Assembly: GCA_019119895.1 (NCBI GenBank)
Contig: DWWD01000046.1
Span: 171,733-235,732, forward strand
Direction: 5' to 3'
Length of the DNA: 64,000 bases
Source: Candidatus Anaerostipes avistercoris
GTDB lineage: Bacteria; Bacillota; Clostridia; Lachnospirales; Lachnospiraceae
Shown here: in pieces, positions 51,418-59,044 of the stretch
Layout of the letters: each line of letters opens with the position of its first letter
Numbering within the stretch: the stretch's first letter is position 1
Notes under the pieces: model-generated
Database searches by the model: none
What the model saw: only the letters and a program-made list of their open reading frames with translations
Told to the model about the DNA's origin: nothing
Program-made: the position numbers and the translations under genes

Positions 51418-52680
51418 TTATCTGTCTTTTAAGATGATTTTTATGTTCCGGATGCGGTTTCCTGCGGCGGAAACCACCTGGAAGACGGCATGGTCATCTT
51501 CGGCCTGTTCAGCCTCTTTTGGAAGATGCCCCAGCAGCTGGATCATATATCCGCCGACGGAATCATAATCACGGGAATGGAGATGCAGGCCGGTCAGTTC
51601 GCTGACATCATCTAAGTTCATGGAAGCAGATACAAGATAAGTGCCTTCTTCAATTTTCTGAAAAGGCGCTTTCTTTCTGCTGTCGTATTCATCCCGGATA
51701 TCACCGAAAATTTCTTCTATAATGTCTTCCAGGGTAATAAGGCCGGCTGCAGCGCCGTATTCATCCAGAACAATGGCAAAACTTAAAGACCGCTCCCGCA
51801 TCTGAAGCAGAAGATCAGAAACCTTCTGGGTTTCATAAGTAAAAAATGGAGGACGCATGATCTCTTTCAGACAGAAATCTGCTTTACAGTGCCGGATGCA
51901 GTGGAAATACAGATCTTTCAGATAAAGAATTCCCACCACAGTATCTTTTGTGCCGTCACAGACCGGAAGCCGGGAGTAGCCGGTCCGGAGGAAGGCATTT
52001 ACAGCTTCATCATAAGAAGCATCCAGAGTGACATGGGAAATATCAACCCGTGGAATCATGATATCCCTGGCAGTCAGATTTTTAAAATCAAAAACATTAT
52101 CCAGCATTTCCTTTTCTTCCTCCTCAATGGCACCGTTTTCATAGCCGGTGCGGACAATCGTACGGATTTCTTTTTCTGTTACGGTCTGTTTCGCGCGGTC
52201 TGGATCCAGCTTCAGCAGGGAAAGCAGCCCGGAAGAAAGCTTTTGGATCAGAAAAATCAGTGGAGACAAAATCCGGATCATAACATCAATGACCGGGGCG
52301 TATGCCAGAGCAAGTTTTATATTGTAGATAGAAGCAAAGGTCTTGGGAGTGATCTCGCCGAAGAGGAGTATCAGGAGTGTTAAAACTCCGGCCGCGATTC
52401 CGGCACCGATGCTTCCGAAAAGGTCGATTGCCATGGTGGTGGAAAGAGAAGTCAGAGAAATATTAACCAGGTTGTTACCGATCAGAATGCCTGAAAGCAT
52501 TCGTTCCGGATGCCTGATCAGACGAAAAAGGATGCGGGCCCGTTTGCTGCCGTCTTCTGCCATGACACGGACCGTATGTGCGCTGACAGTGGTAAGAGCT
52601 GTCTCGGCGGATGAGAAAAAACTGGAAAGGAACAGCAGCAAAAGACCTGCTGCAGCCCGGATGGTCAGATTCATATTCAA
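51418..52680 (-). CDS. CNNM/CorC-family protein (DUF21, CBS pair, CorC domain)
   Basis: The 420-residue protein has an N-terminal DUF21 membrane domain with about four helices (about residues 1-190; FLSSFFSSAETALTTVSAHTVR), a CBS pair (about 200-325; MIPRVDISHVTLDASYDEAVNAF, LDEYGAAAGLITLEDIIEEIFGDI) and a C-terminal CorC/HlyC domain. Homologues are implicated in magnesium or cobalt resistance and efflux; old annotation as haemolysin has no support. I use TTG at 52680 because AGGAGG lies 7 bp away; ATG at 52674 is possible. It converges on purL. Confidence 0.88.
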   Translation of the reverse strand: MNMNLTIRAAAGLLLLFLSSFFSSAETALTTVSAHTVRVMAEDGSKRARILFRLIRHPERMLSGILIGNNLVNISLTSLSTTMAIDLFGSIGAGIAAGVLTLLILLFGEITPKTFASIYNIKLALAYAPVIDVMIRILSPLIFLIQKLSSGLLSLLKLDPDRAKQTVTEKEIRTIVRTGYENGAIEEEEKEMLDNVFDFKNLTARDIMIPRVDISHVTLDASYDEAVNAFLRTGYSRLPVCDGTKDTVVGILYLKDLYFHCIRHCKADFCLKEIMRPPFFTYETQKVSDLLLQMRERSLSFAIVLDEYGAAAGLITLEDIIEEIFGDIRDEYDSRKKAPFQKIEEGTYLVSASMNLDDVSELTGLHLHSRDYDSVGGYMIQLLGHLPKEAEQAEDDHAVFQVVSAAGNRIRNIKIILKDR

Positions 52681-52822
52681 AATAGATTCCTCCTGTCATA
52701 TTGTAGACTCACTGCGCAAAGTGCTGGTTCAAAACCATACAGCTGGAAATAGTTTTTGCAAAAATGGAGAAAAAATAAGTACGGCAGAGAAGAAATCTTA
52801 TGTTTCAAACTCTGGCTGTCTC

Positions 52823-52850
52823 TTGTAAGTTTTTTTCTCTGTGGTAGAAT
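52823..52850 (+). promoter_or_regulatory. Promoter of the nitroreductase gene
   Basis: TTGTAA (52823-52828), 16-bp spacer, TAGAAT (52845-52850) with an extended TGG before it. Confidence 0.55.
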
Positions 52851-52902
52851 AAAAGTGGAACAAATATACAAGACATCAGTTTGACGAATAGGAGTGAGGC
52901 AT

Positions 52903-53430
52903 ATGGTAAATGAAACATTGGAAGTCCTGAAGACAAGAAGGAGTATTCGAAAATATAAAGATACACAGATACCGGACAATCTTCTGAATGAGATTCTGGA
53001 AGCAGGAACCTATGCGGCCTGCGGTATGGGGAAACAGGCTTCTATGATGGCAGTCGTCCAGGATCCGGAACTGGTGACCAAACTTTCCAAAATGAATGCG
53101 GAAATCATGGGAACAGATTCTGATCCTTTTTACGGCGCACCGACTGTTGTTGTCGTATTTTCTGATACGAAACGACCAACCCATGTGGAAGACGGAAGCC
53201 TGGTCATGGGCAATCTGCTGAACGCGGCTCATGCGGTGGGAATCGATTCCTGCTGGATTCACCGGGCCAGAGAGGTATTTGAAACAGAAGAGGGAAAGAA
53301 ACTGAAGAAAGAGTGGGGAATTCCGGAGGATTATATTGGTGTGGGAAACTGCATCCTCGGATACCGTGACTGTGAATATCCGGAAGCGGCTCCGAGAAAA
53401 GAAGACTATATTATAAGAGCCGGCAGATAA
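52903..53430 (+). CDS. Nitroreductase-family FMN oxidoreductase
   Basis: ATG 52903 is 8 bp after AGGAG (GTG at 52894 overlaps the site); 175 residues. It has the nitroreductase start KTRRSIRKYKDTQIPDN, the AGTYAACGMGKQ FMN loop, GSLVMGNLLNAAHAVGIDSCWIHRA and a C-terminal YIGVGNCILGY. Such flavoenzymes reduce nitro compounds, quinones or flavins with NAD(P)H; the physiological substrate is unknown. It is monocistronic; the mntP promoter begins 27 bp downstream. Confidence 0.88.
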   Translation: MVNETLEVLKTRRSIRKYKDTQIPDNLLNEILEAGTYAACGMGKQASMMAVVQDPELVTKLSKMNAEIMGTDSDPFYGAPTVVVVFSDTKRPTHVEDGSLVMGNLLNAAHAVGIDSCWIHRAREVFETEEGKKLKKEWGIPEDYIGVGNCILGYRDCEYPEAAPRKEDYIIRAGR

Positions 53431-53456
53431 GAGATACAAATCTTTGGGGTTTTGCA

Positions 53457-53485
53457 TTGACAATGATTCTCAATTAAGATATGAT
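53457..53485 (+). promoter_or_regulatory. Promoter of mntP
   Basis: TTGACA (53457-53462), 17-bp spacer, TATGAT (53480-53485), leading into the riboswitch at 53496. Confidence 0.85.
53458..53472. promoter_or_regulatory. Fur-family operator (7-1-7 box) over the mntP promoter
   Basis: TGACAATGATTCTCA fits the Fur-type pattern TGANAATNATTNTCA at every defined position, with one mismatch in the dyad. It covers the -35 and half of the spacer. Fur, PerR or another family member may bind; DtxR-type MntR is less likely from the base pattern. Confidence 0.6.
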
Positions 53486-53495
53486 ACAGATACAT

Positions 53496-53588
53496 CCTGT
53501 GAGGGAGTAGCTGGCAGAGATACTGCAGCAGCATCAACATAATGATTGGAACAAATCTGGTGCTGCTTTAATTAGCGAGACTCATGGG
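53496..53588 (+). ncRNA. yybP-ykoY manganese riboswitch
   Basis: The aptamer shows the family hallmarks: GGGAGTAGC near its 5' end, a central helical part with CATCAACATAATG, and AGCGAGACTC near its 3' end. P1 pairs CCTGTGAG (53496-53503) with CTCATGGG (53581-53588). This 3' strand also forms the left arm of the terminator at 53580, so Mn2+ binding should favour read-through into mntP, the Mn2+ exporter gene. Confidence 0.9.
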
Positions 53589-53619
53589 CGCTGTTTTGGC
53601 GCCTGTGAGTTATTTTTTT
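53580..53619 (+). terminator. Riboswitch-controlled terminator before mntP
   Basis: ACTCATGGGCGC (53580-53591) and GCGCCTGTGAGT (53599-53610) form a 12-bp stem, followed by TATTTTTTT. It competes with aptamer helix P1. Confidence 0.9.
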
Positions 53620-53706
53620 GCGTGATACGCCGGCAGGGCGGCCGCCCGACCGGCAACGGTCATCGAGCGGCAGTGCCGCGAGATGAGCGAAGTATCGCGG
53701 TGATCG
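53620..53706 (+). repeat. GC-rich insert with dispersed repeat, copy 2
   Basis: The first 22 bp match the element at 24954-24975 (19/22). The region continues very G+C-rich, with a perfect palindrome core GGGCGGCCGCCC flanked by GCCGG/CCGGC (53629-53654) and GCGGCA/TGCCGC (about 53668-53680). It lies between the riboswitch terminator and the mntP ribosome site and has a base composition unlike its surroundings. No gene is seen in it. Confidence 0.55.
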
Positions 53707-53740
53707 GAAAAGAGAGGAAGAAACATTAGGAGGAAAAAAC

Positions 53741-54301
53741 ATGGATATTGTGTCACTTTTTATTCTGGCGGTCGGCCTGGCCATGGACGCCTTTGCCGTT
53801 TCCATCTGCAAGGGTCTTGCCATGAGGAAGGCAACGATCGGAAAAGCCGCCATTGTAGGTTTATGGTTCGGAGGATTTCAGGCGCTGATGCCGACTCTGG
53901 GATATTTGCTGGGAACCCAGTTCCGGCAGCAGATTACAGCGGTCGATCATTGGATTGCATTTGTTCTTCTGGCGGTCATAGGTGCCAATATGATCAAAGA
54001 AGCCTGTTCTGATGATGAGGAAATCGATGACGGTTCCCTGGAGGTGAAAGAAATGTTTTTGCTGGCAGTTGCCACGAGCATTGATGCCCTGGCGGTCGGA
54101 ATCACCTTCGCGTTCCTTCAGGTAAATATTTTCACTGCGGCGTCCATAATCGGGGTCTGCACCTTCATCATTGCTGCTGCGGGAGTGAAAATCGGGAATA
54201 TTTTTGGAACCAGATATAAATCCAGAGCGGAGCTCGCAGGCGGCATAATTCTGATACTTTTGGGACTCAGGATTCTCCTGGAACACCTTGGAATTTTCTA
54301 G
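53741..54301 (+). CDS. mntP: Manganese efflux pump MntP
   Basis: The 186-residue protein has six membrane segments and the two halves typical of MntP: VGLAMDAFAVSICKGLAM near the start and VATSIDALAVGITFAF in the second half, each with the Asp needed for metal movement. It exports Mn2+. The manganese riboswitch and Fur-type box upstream support the identification. AGGAGG lies 8 bp before the ATG. After the stop an 8-T run occurs but without a stem. Confidence 0.95.
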   Translation: MDIVSLFILAVGLAMDAFAVSICKGLAMRKATIGKAAIVGLWFGGFQALMPTLGYLLGTQFRQQITAVDHWIAFVLLAVIGANMIKEACSDDEEIDDGSLEVKEMFLLAVATSIDALAVGITFAFLQVNIFTAASIIGVCTFIIAAAGVKIGNIFGTRYKSRAELAGGIILILLGLRILLEHLGIF

Positions 54302-54337
54302 AAGCATAATTTTTTTTCGCTGTCAAGGCTTTCTTTT

Positions 54338-54383
54338 TCTTTTTAAATAGTGTAAGATAAAAGAACACCACAAGATGTAGTGT
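54338..54383 (+). promoter_or_regulatory. Two NrdR-box-like sites upstream of nrdD
   Basis: CCACAAGATGTAGTGT (54368-54383) matches the NrdR box consensus at about 13 of 16 positions; TCTTTTTAAATAGTGT (54338-54353) is weaker (11 of 16). The spacing of 30 bp (three helical turns) is that of paired NrdR boxes. TAAGAT between them could be the -10. Confidence 0.4.
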
Positions 54384-54444
54384 CTTGTGAGGGAGAGAAT
54401 AACTATATTTAGTATCAAATAAGTAATATCGAAGGTGGGGAAAA

Positions 54445-56634
54445 ATGAGTTCTAGAGTGAAAACAAAGATCATCAAAAGAAATGGGGAAGAAGTTGACTT
54501 TGATCTGTCCAAAATTGTGAATGCGATCAAGAAGGCGAATCAAGAAGTTCCGGCGATCCATAAAATGAACCAGCATCAGATCAGGGCAGTTGCGGACAAT
54601 GTGGCGGCACAGGTAAAAAATTCTTCGCATGCAGTGAATGTAGAAGATATTCAGAATATGGTAGAGACGGGTATCATGGAGATGAGGGGATACGAGGTTG
54701 CACAGAAATATGTGAGATACCGTTACAAAAGAGAATTATCAAGAAAATCAAATACGACGGACGATGGAATTTTGTCGTTGATTGAGAATATCAATGAAGA
54801 AGTGACTCAGGAAAATTCCAATAAAAATCCGGTGATCAATTCAACCCAGAGAGATTATATGGCAGGAGAGGTCAGCAAAGATTTGACCAGGAGAGTCCTT
54901 CTGCCGGAAGAGATCATCCGTGCCCATGAGGAGGGAATCATTCATTTTCATGATTCTGATTACTTTGCACAGAAAGAACACAATTGTGATCTGATCAATT
55001 TGGAGGATATGCTGCAGAATGGTACTGTGATCAGTGAGACAATGATCGAGAAGCCTCATTCATTTTTCACTGCCTGCAACGTTACAACGCAGATTGTCGC
55101 TCAGGTGGCCAGTAATCAGTATGGAGGACAGTCTTTCACACTGGCGCATCTGGCTCCATTTGTAGACGTCAGCAGAAAGAAGATCCGCAAAAATGTCATA
55201 AAAGAACGAGAAGCATGTCATGAATCCATGGATGAAGCGGTAATTGATCAGATTACAGAAATGCGTCTGAAAGATGAAATCAAACAGGGAATCCAGACCA
55301 TTCAGTATCAGCTGGTTACACTGATGACCTGTAACGGGCAGGCTCCGTTCGTTACAGTTTTTATGTATCTGGATGAAGTTCCGGAAGGAAGAACCAGGGA
55401 TGACCTTGCCATGGTTATTGAAGAAGTATTAAAACAGAGAATCCAGGGAGTAAAGAACGAGAAGGGCGTATGGATCACACCGGCGTTTCCGAAACTAATC
55501 TACGCACTGGATGAAGACAATATCACGCCGGATTCCAAATACTGGTATCTGACGGAACTGGCCGCAAAATGTACGGCAAAACGCATGGTGCCGGATTATA
55601 TCTCGGCTAAGGTAATGCGTTCACTGAAACAGGGAGAAGTATACACCTGCATGGGATGCCGTTCTTTTCTGACTGTGGAAGATTCCCAGAGAAATCCGGA
55701 TGGAAGCCATAAGTTTTATGGAAGATTTAATCAGGGAGTCGTGACCATCAATCTGGTCGATGTGGCATGTTCTTCTGAAGGTGATATGGACGAATTCTGG
55801 AAGATTCTGGATGAAAGGCTGGAACTCTGCCACAGAGCTCTCCGCTGCCGTCATGAGAGGCTACTGGGAACCGTGTCAGACGTTGCTCCGATCTTATGGC
55901 AGCACGGCGCTCTGGCAAGACTGAAAAAGGGTGAGACCATTGATAAGCTGTTATACAACGGATATTCCACTATTTCTCTCGGATATGCGGGATTATATGA
56001 AATGTGTGTGAGAATGACAGGCAGGTCCCATACAGATCCTCATGCAAAAGAATTCGCCCTGAAAGTGATGCAGAGACTGAATGATAAGTGTAAAGAGTGG
56101 AAAGAAGCGGAGAATATCAGTTATTCTGTTTATGGAACTCCGATGGAATCTACAACCTATAAGTTTGCAAAATGCCTTCAGAAACGTTTCGGAATCATTC
56201 CGGGCGTCACAGATAAGAATTATATTACAAACAGTTATCATGTGCATGTAACGGAAGAAATCGATGCCTTCAGCAAACTGGCTTTTGAGTCTGAATTCCA
56301 GAAGCTGTCTCCGGGAGGAGCCATCAGCTATATCGAAGTGCCAAATATGCAGGATAATATTCCGGCAGTCCTTTCTGTCATGCAGTTTATTTACGATAAT
56401 ATTATGTATGCGGAACTGAATACAAAGAGTGATTTCTGTGAAGTATGCGGATATGACGGAGAAATCCAGATTAAGGAAGACGAATCAGGAAAGCTGATCT
56501 GGGAATGTCCGAACTGCGGAAATACAGATCAGGATCAGATGTTTGTGGCACGCCGCACCTGCGGATATATCGGAACTCAGTTCTGGAATCAGGGACGTAC
56601 ACAGGAAATCAAAGACAGAGTGCTCCATCTCTAA
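54445..56634 (+). CDS. nrdD: Anaerobic ribonucleoside-triphosphate reductase (class III)
   Basis: The 729-residue protein has an N-terminal ATP-cone (about residues 5-95; IIKRNGEEVDFDLSKIVNAIKKAN), the glycyl-radical barrel with CMGCRSFL (active-site Cys), a C-terminal Cys4 zinc site (CEVCGYDGE, CPNCGN) and the glycyl-radical loop RRTCGYIGTQFWNQGR. It reduces NTPs to dNTPs under anoxia with formate or a thiol as reductant. The ATP cone gives dATP/ATP control of activity. nrdG follows after 15 bp. Confidence 0.96.
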   Translation: MSSRVKTKIIKRNGEEVDFDLSKIVNAIKKANQEVPAIHKMNQHQIRAVADNVAAQVKNSSHAVNVEDIQNMVETGIMEMRGYEVAQKYVRYRYKRELSRKSNTTDDGILSLIENINEEVTQENSNKNPVINSTQRDYMAGEVSKDLTRRVLLPEEIIRAHEEGIIHFHDSDYFAQKEHNCDLINLEDMLQNGTVISETMIEKPHSFFTACNVTTQIVAQVASNQYGGQSFTLAHLAPFVDVSRKKIRKNVIKEREACHESMDEAVIDQITEMRLKDEIKQGIQTIQYQLVTLMTCNGQAPFVTVFMYLDEVPEGRTRDDLAMVIEEVLKQRIQGVKNEKGVWITPAFPKLIYALDEDNITPDSKYWYLTELAAKCTAKRMVPDYISAKVMRSLKQGEVYTCMGCRSFLTVEDSQRNPDGSHKFYGRFNQGVVTINLVDVACSSEGDMDEFWKILDERLELCHRALRCRHERLLGTVSDVAPILWQHGALARLKKGETIDKLLYNGYSTISLGYAGLYEMCVRMTGRSHTDPHAKEFALKVMQRLNDKCKEWKEAENISYSVYGTPMESTTYKFAKCLQKRFGIIPGVTDKNYITNSYHVHVTEEIDAFSKLAFESEFQKLSPGGAISYIEVPNMQDNIPAVLSVMQFIYDNIMYAELNTKSDFCEVCGYDGEIQIKEDESGKLIWECPNCGNTDQDQMFVARRTCGYIGTQFWNQGRTQEIKDRVLHL

Positions 56635-56649
56635 AGAAAGGAACAGGAT

Positions 56650-57147
56650 ATGTATTACGGAGAGATCAAGAAATGTGACATTGCCAACGGAACCGGCGTC
56701 CGGGTCAGTCTGTTTGTATCCGGCTGCAGAAACCGCTGCCCGGGATGCTTCAACAAAGAAACATGGGATTTTCATTATGGAAAACCCTATACCCGGGAGA
56801 CGGAAGAGGAGATTCTTGATCTTCTGAAACCGGATTATATCGAAGGATTTTCCCTGCTGGGCGGGGAACCCTTCGAACCGGAAAATCAGAAAGTGCTGGA
56901 AGGCCTGCTCCAGAAGATAAAAAAACAGTATCCGCAGAAAACAATCTGGTGTTATACAGGATATGAATATGACAAAGACCTGCAGCCGGGAGGAAAAGTG
57001 TACACGAAGCATACGGAACCGATGCTGTCCTGCATCGATACGCTGGTAGACGGACGGTTTATCGAGGAAGAGAAAGATATTACATTGAAATTCCGGGGAA
57101 GCAGGAACCAGAGGATTCTGGAATTAGGGAAAGAAAGAACTATCTGA
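56650..57147 (+). CDS. nrdG: Anaerobic ribonucleotide reductase activating protein
   Basis: The 165-residue radical SAM enzyme has the CX3CX2C motif in SGCRNRCPGCFNKE and SLLGGEPFEPENQ. It generates the glycyl radical on NrdD with SAM and reduced flavodoxin or ferredoxin. It sits directly after nrdD, with a ribosome site AAAGGAAC. Normal length. A terminator follows 30 bp after the stop. Confidence 0.95.
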   Translation: MYYGEIKKCDIANGTGVRVSLFVSGCRNRCPGCFNKETWDFHYGKPYTRETEEEILDLLKPDYIEGFSLLGGEPFEPENQKVLEGLLQKIKKQYPQKTIWCYTGYEYDKDLQPGGKVYTKHTEPMLSCIDTLVDGRFIEEEKDITLKFRGSRNQRILELGKERTI

Positions 57148-57177
57148 TTAAGTTTACTTTGCCATGTATCAATAGAC

Positions 57178-57226
57178 GGCGCTGTGTCTGGGACCAGTTA
57201 ATCTGGCCTCAGCACAGCGCCATTTT
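57178..57226 (+). terminator. Terminator after nrdG
   Basis: GGCGCTGTG (57178-57186) and CACAGCGCC (57213-57221), with an inner ACCAG/CTGG stem, followed by ATTTTCTG. Confidence 0.8.
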
Positions 57227-57325
57227 CTGCTTAAAATAAAGTTTAGAAAATATTTAATAAATCCTGCCTTTTTGTTTTATTTTCCCTGCTATGATGGGAT
57301 AAACAGGAAGAAAGGAAGTCGTAAA

Positions 57326-57910
57326 ATGGAAATTTTAAAAGCAGTTATATTCGGAATTGTAGAGGGGATCACAGAATGGCTGCCCATCAGCAGTACCGGA
57401 CATATGATACTGCTGGATGAGTTTGTGCAGCTGAAAGGATCACAGGATTTTATCAATGTCTTTCTGGTGGTGGTCCAGCTGGGCGCGATTCTTGCGGTCG
57501 TTTTCATGTTTTGGAATGATTTGTTCCCATTTCGGTTCCGGAAAGGGAAAAAGCCGGAAATTGAAAAGGATAAGATGATTCTGTGGGGGAAAATCCTTCT
57601 GGCCTGTATTCCGGCAGCCATTGTGGGCATCCTGTTTGATCAGGTGTTTGAACGGCTGTTTTATCATCCGGTTCCTGTGATGATGGGAGCCAGCTTGTTA
57701 AGAATCCTGCAGCACGGATTTTATTTTTCAGGGACAGAATGGGCTGTTATGGCAGCCGGAATGGCAGCAGCGTTTCTGGTATCCGAGGGGGTGATACGGT
57801 TCCTGCTGGATTATATCAGAAAACATGATTTTCAGATATTCGGATGGTACCGTATTCTGCTGGGAATCCTGGTGATCGGATTGAACATGATGGGAATGAT
57901 ACATATATGA
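57326..57910 (+). pseudogene. uppP: Internally deleted undecaprenyl-diphosphatase (UppP/BacA homologue)
   Basis: ATG 57326 with AAGGAAG gives 194 residues; the family has about 270. The N-terminal part holds the first conserved motif EGITEWLPISSTGHM, the middle reaches LFDQVFERLFYHP, and the next residues VPVMMGASLLRI correspond to the IPVMLGAS region some 80 residues further in full-length proteins. So an in-frame block including the second catalytic motif (PGTSRSG) is missing. The C-terminal part (FQIFGWYRILLGI) is intact. It recycles undecaprenyl diphosphate when functional; this version is probably inactive. Convergent with the binding protein gene. Confidence 0.8.
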
Positions 57911-57921
57911 TTCGTTATTTT

Positions 57922-58923
57922 TCAGCGTGCGGCTTTTTTCGCGAAGGAAACATCCACCAGGGTTTCAAATGGAACAGGCTTTTTCAATTCTCCGGCTTCT
58001 TTTAAAATGTCCTGGAGAAGATCAAAGCCTTCTCTGGAAAATTCCGGAGTTTCTTTAAAGGTATCCTGTTCTTTGTAACGGCGGGTAATCCGGATCAGAT
58101 CGGTCTCGGATATATCCGGAAACTGATATTTTATAACTGAGGCAATTTCTTCCGCGGAATGTTCCGCTACATAGGACTGCCCTTTGGCAATCGCATTTGT
58201 AAAACCCTGGATGATTTCAGGGTTTTCTTTCATATAGCTCTTTTTTGCGCAGTATGCAGTGTAAGGAACGAAACCGCTTTCCACGCCAAGGGAAGCGACT
58301 ACATATCCGGCTCCCTGACTTTCGAGCATGGTGGCGTTTGGTTCAAATTCCACGGTAAAATCGCCGGTTCCGCCGGAGAAAGCGCCGGAAGTATTGGCGA
58401 AATCAATGTTCTGAATCAGATTTACATCCTTTTTTGGATCAAGGCCGTGTTTTTTCAGAATATATTCCAGAATCATCTGGGGCATTCCGCCTTTCCGGCC
58501 GCCGATCAAATCTTTTCCTTTCAAATCTTCCCACTGGAAATCATCTGTTTTTTCTCTGGAAACAAGAAAATTTCCAGCTCTCTGGGTCAGCTGGGCAAAA
58601 CAGACGGCATAATCACTGTTGCCTTCATTATATTGATAGATGGCCGCTTCAGGGCCCATAAAGCCGATGTCCGCATTTCCGGAAATGACAGCGGTCATTG
58701 TTTTATCTGCGCCGAAACCGGTGTCTACAGACAGAGAGATTCCCTCTTCCTCAAAATATCCTTTTTCTATGGCTACATACTGAGGTGCATAGAAGATCGA
58801 ATGTGTAACCTCATTTAAGGTAACTTTTGTAAGCTCTGAATCTTTTGATGTTCCGAGACCGCATCCTGTGAGACAGAAACAGACTGCGGCAAGGAGCAGA
58901 GTGAGAGAACGAAAAAGTTTCAT
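57922..58923 (-). CDS. NitT/TauT-type ABC transporter substrate-binding lipoprotein (orphan)
   Basis: ATG at 58923 with AGGAGG upstream gives 333 residues. A lipoprotein signal ends FCLTGC (Cys at about 21). The NMT1/SsuA-like core shows IFYAPQYVAIEKGYFEEEGISLSV, SGNADIGFMGPEAAIYQ and LIGGRKGGMPQMILEYILKKHGL. Relatives bind pyrimidine precursors, aliphatic sulphonates, nitrate or taurine; the ligand is unknown. No permease or ATPase gene is next to it. It converges on the uppP gene with 11 bp between. Frame extensions upstream of the ATG are rejected. Confidence 0.85.
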   Translation of the reverse strand: MKLFRSLTLLLAAVCFCLTGCGLGTSKDSELTKVTLNEVTHSIFYAPQYVAIEKGYFEEEGISLSVDTGFGADKTMTAVISGNADIGFMGPEAAIYQYNEGNSDYAVCFAQLTQRAGNFLVSREKTDDFQWEDLKGKDLIGGRKGGMPQMILEYILKKHGLDPKKDVNLIQNIDFANTSGAFSGGTGDFTVEFEPNATMLESQGAGYVVASLGVESGFVPYTAYCAKKSYMKENPEIIQGFTNAIAKGQSYVAEHSAEEIASVIKYQFPDISETDLIRITRRYKEQDTFKETPEFSREGFDLLQDILKEAGELKKPVPFETLVDVSFAKKAAR

Positions 58924-58987
58924 AAGGCCTCCTGTAAAGATGATGGTATTATAAAATATTCGGAAAAGAGGAAAGGGTGTGGAAACC

Positions 58988-59016
58988 TTGACAACAGGAC
59001 AGAATATGTGCAGAAT
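58988..59016 (+). promoter_or_regulatory. Promoter of the amidase gene
   Basis: TTGACA (58988-58993), 17-bp spacer, CAGAAT (59011-59016), 28 bp before the chosen start. Confidence 0.65.
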
Positions 59017-59044
59017 AAAAATATAAAATACAATGGAGGGTATC

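Noticed and set aside
53620..53706. tRNA or small RNA gene in the GC-rich stretch before mntP
   Set aside because: The palindromes do not make a cloverleaf and there is no TTC-loop; the match to 24954 points to a repeat instead.
57640..57700. Frameshift as the cause of the short UppP
   Set aside because: The reading frame is the same on both sides and both sides match UppP, so a deletion in frame is the simplest reading.
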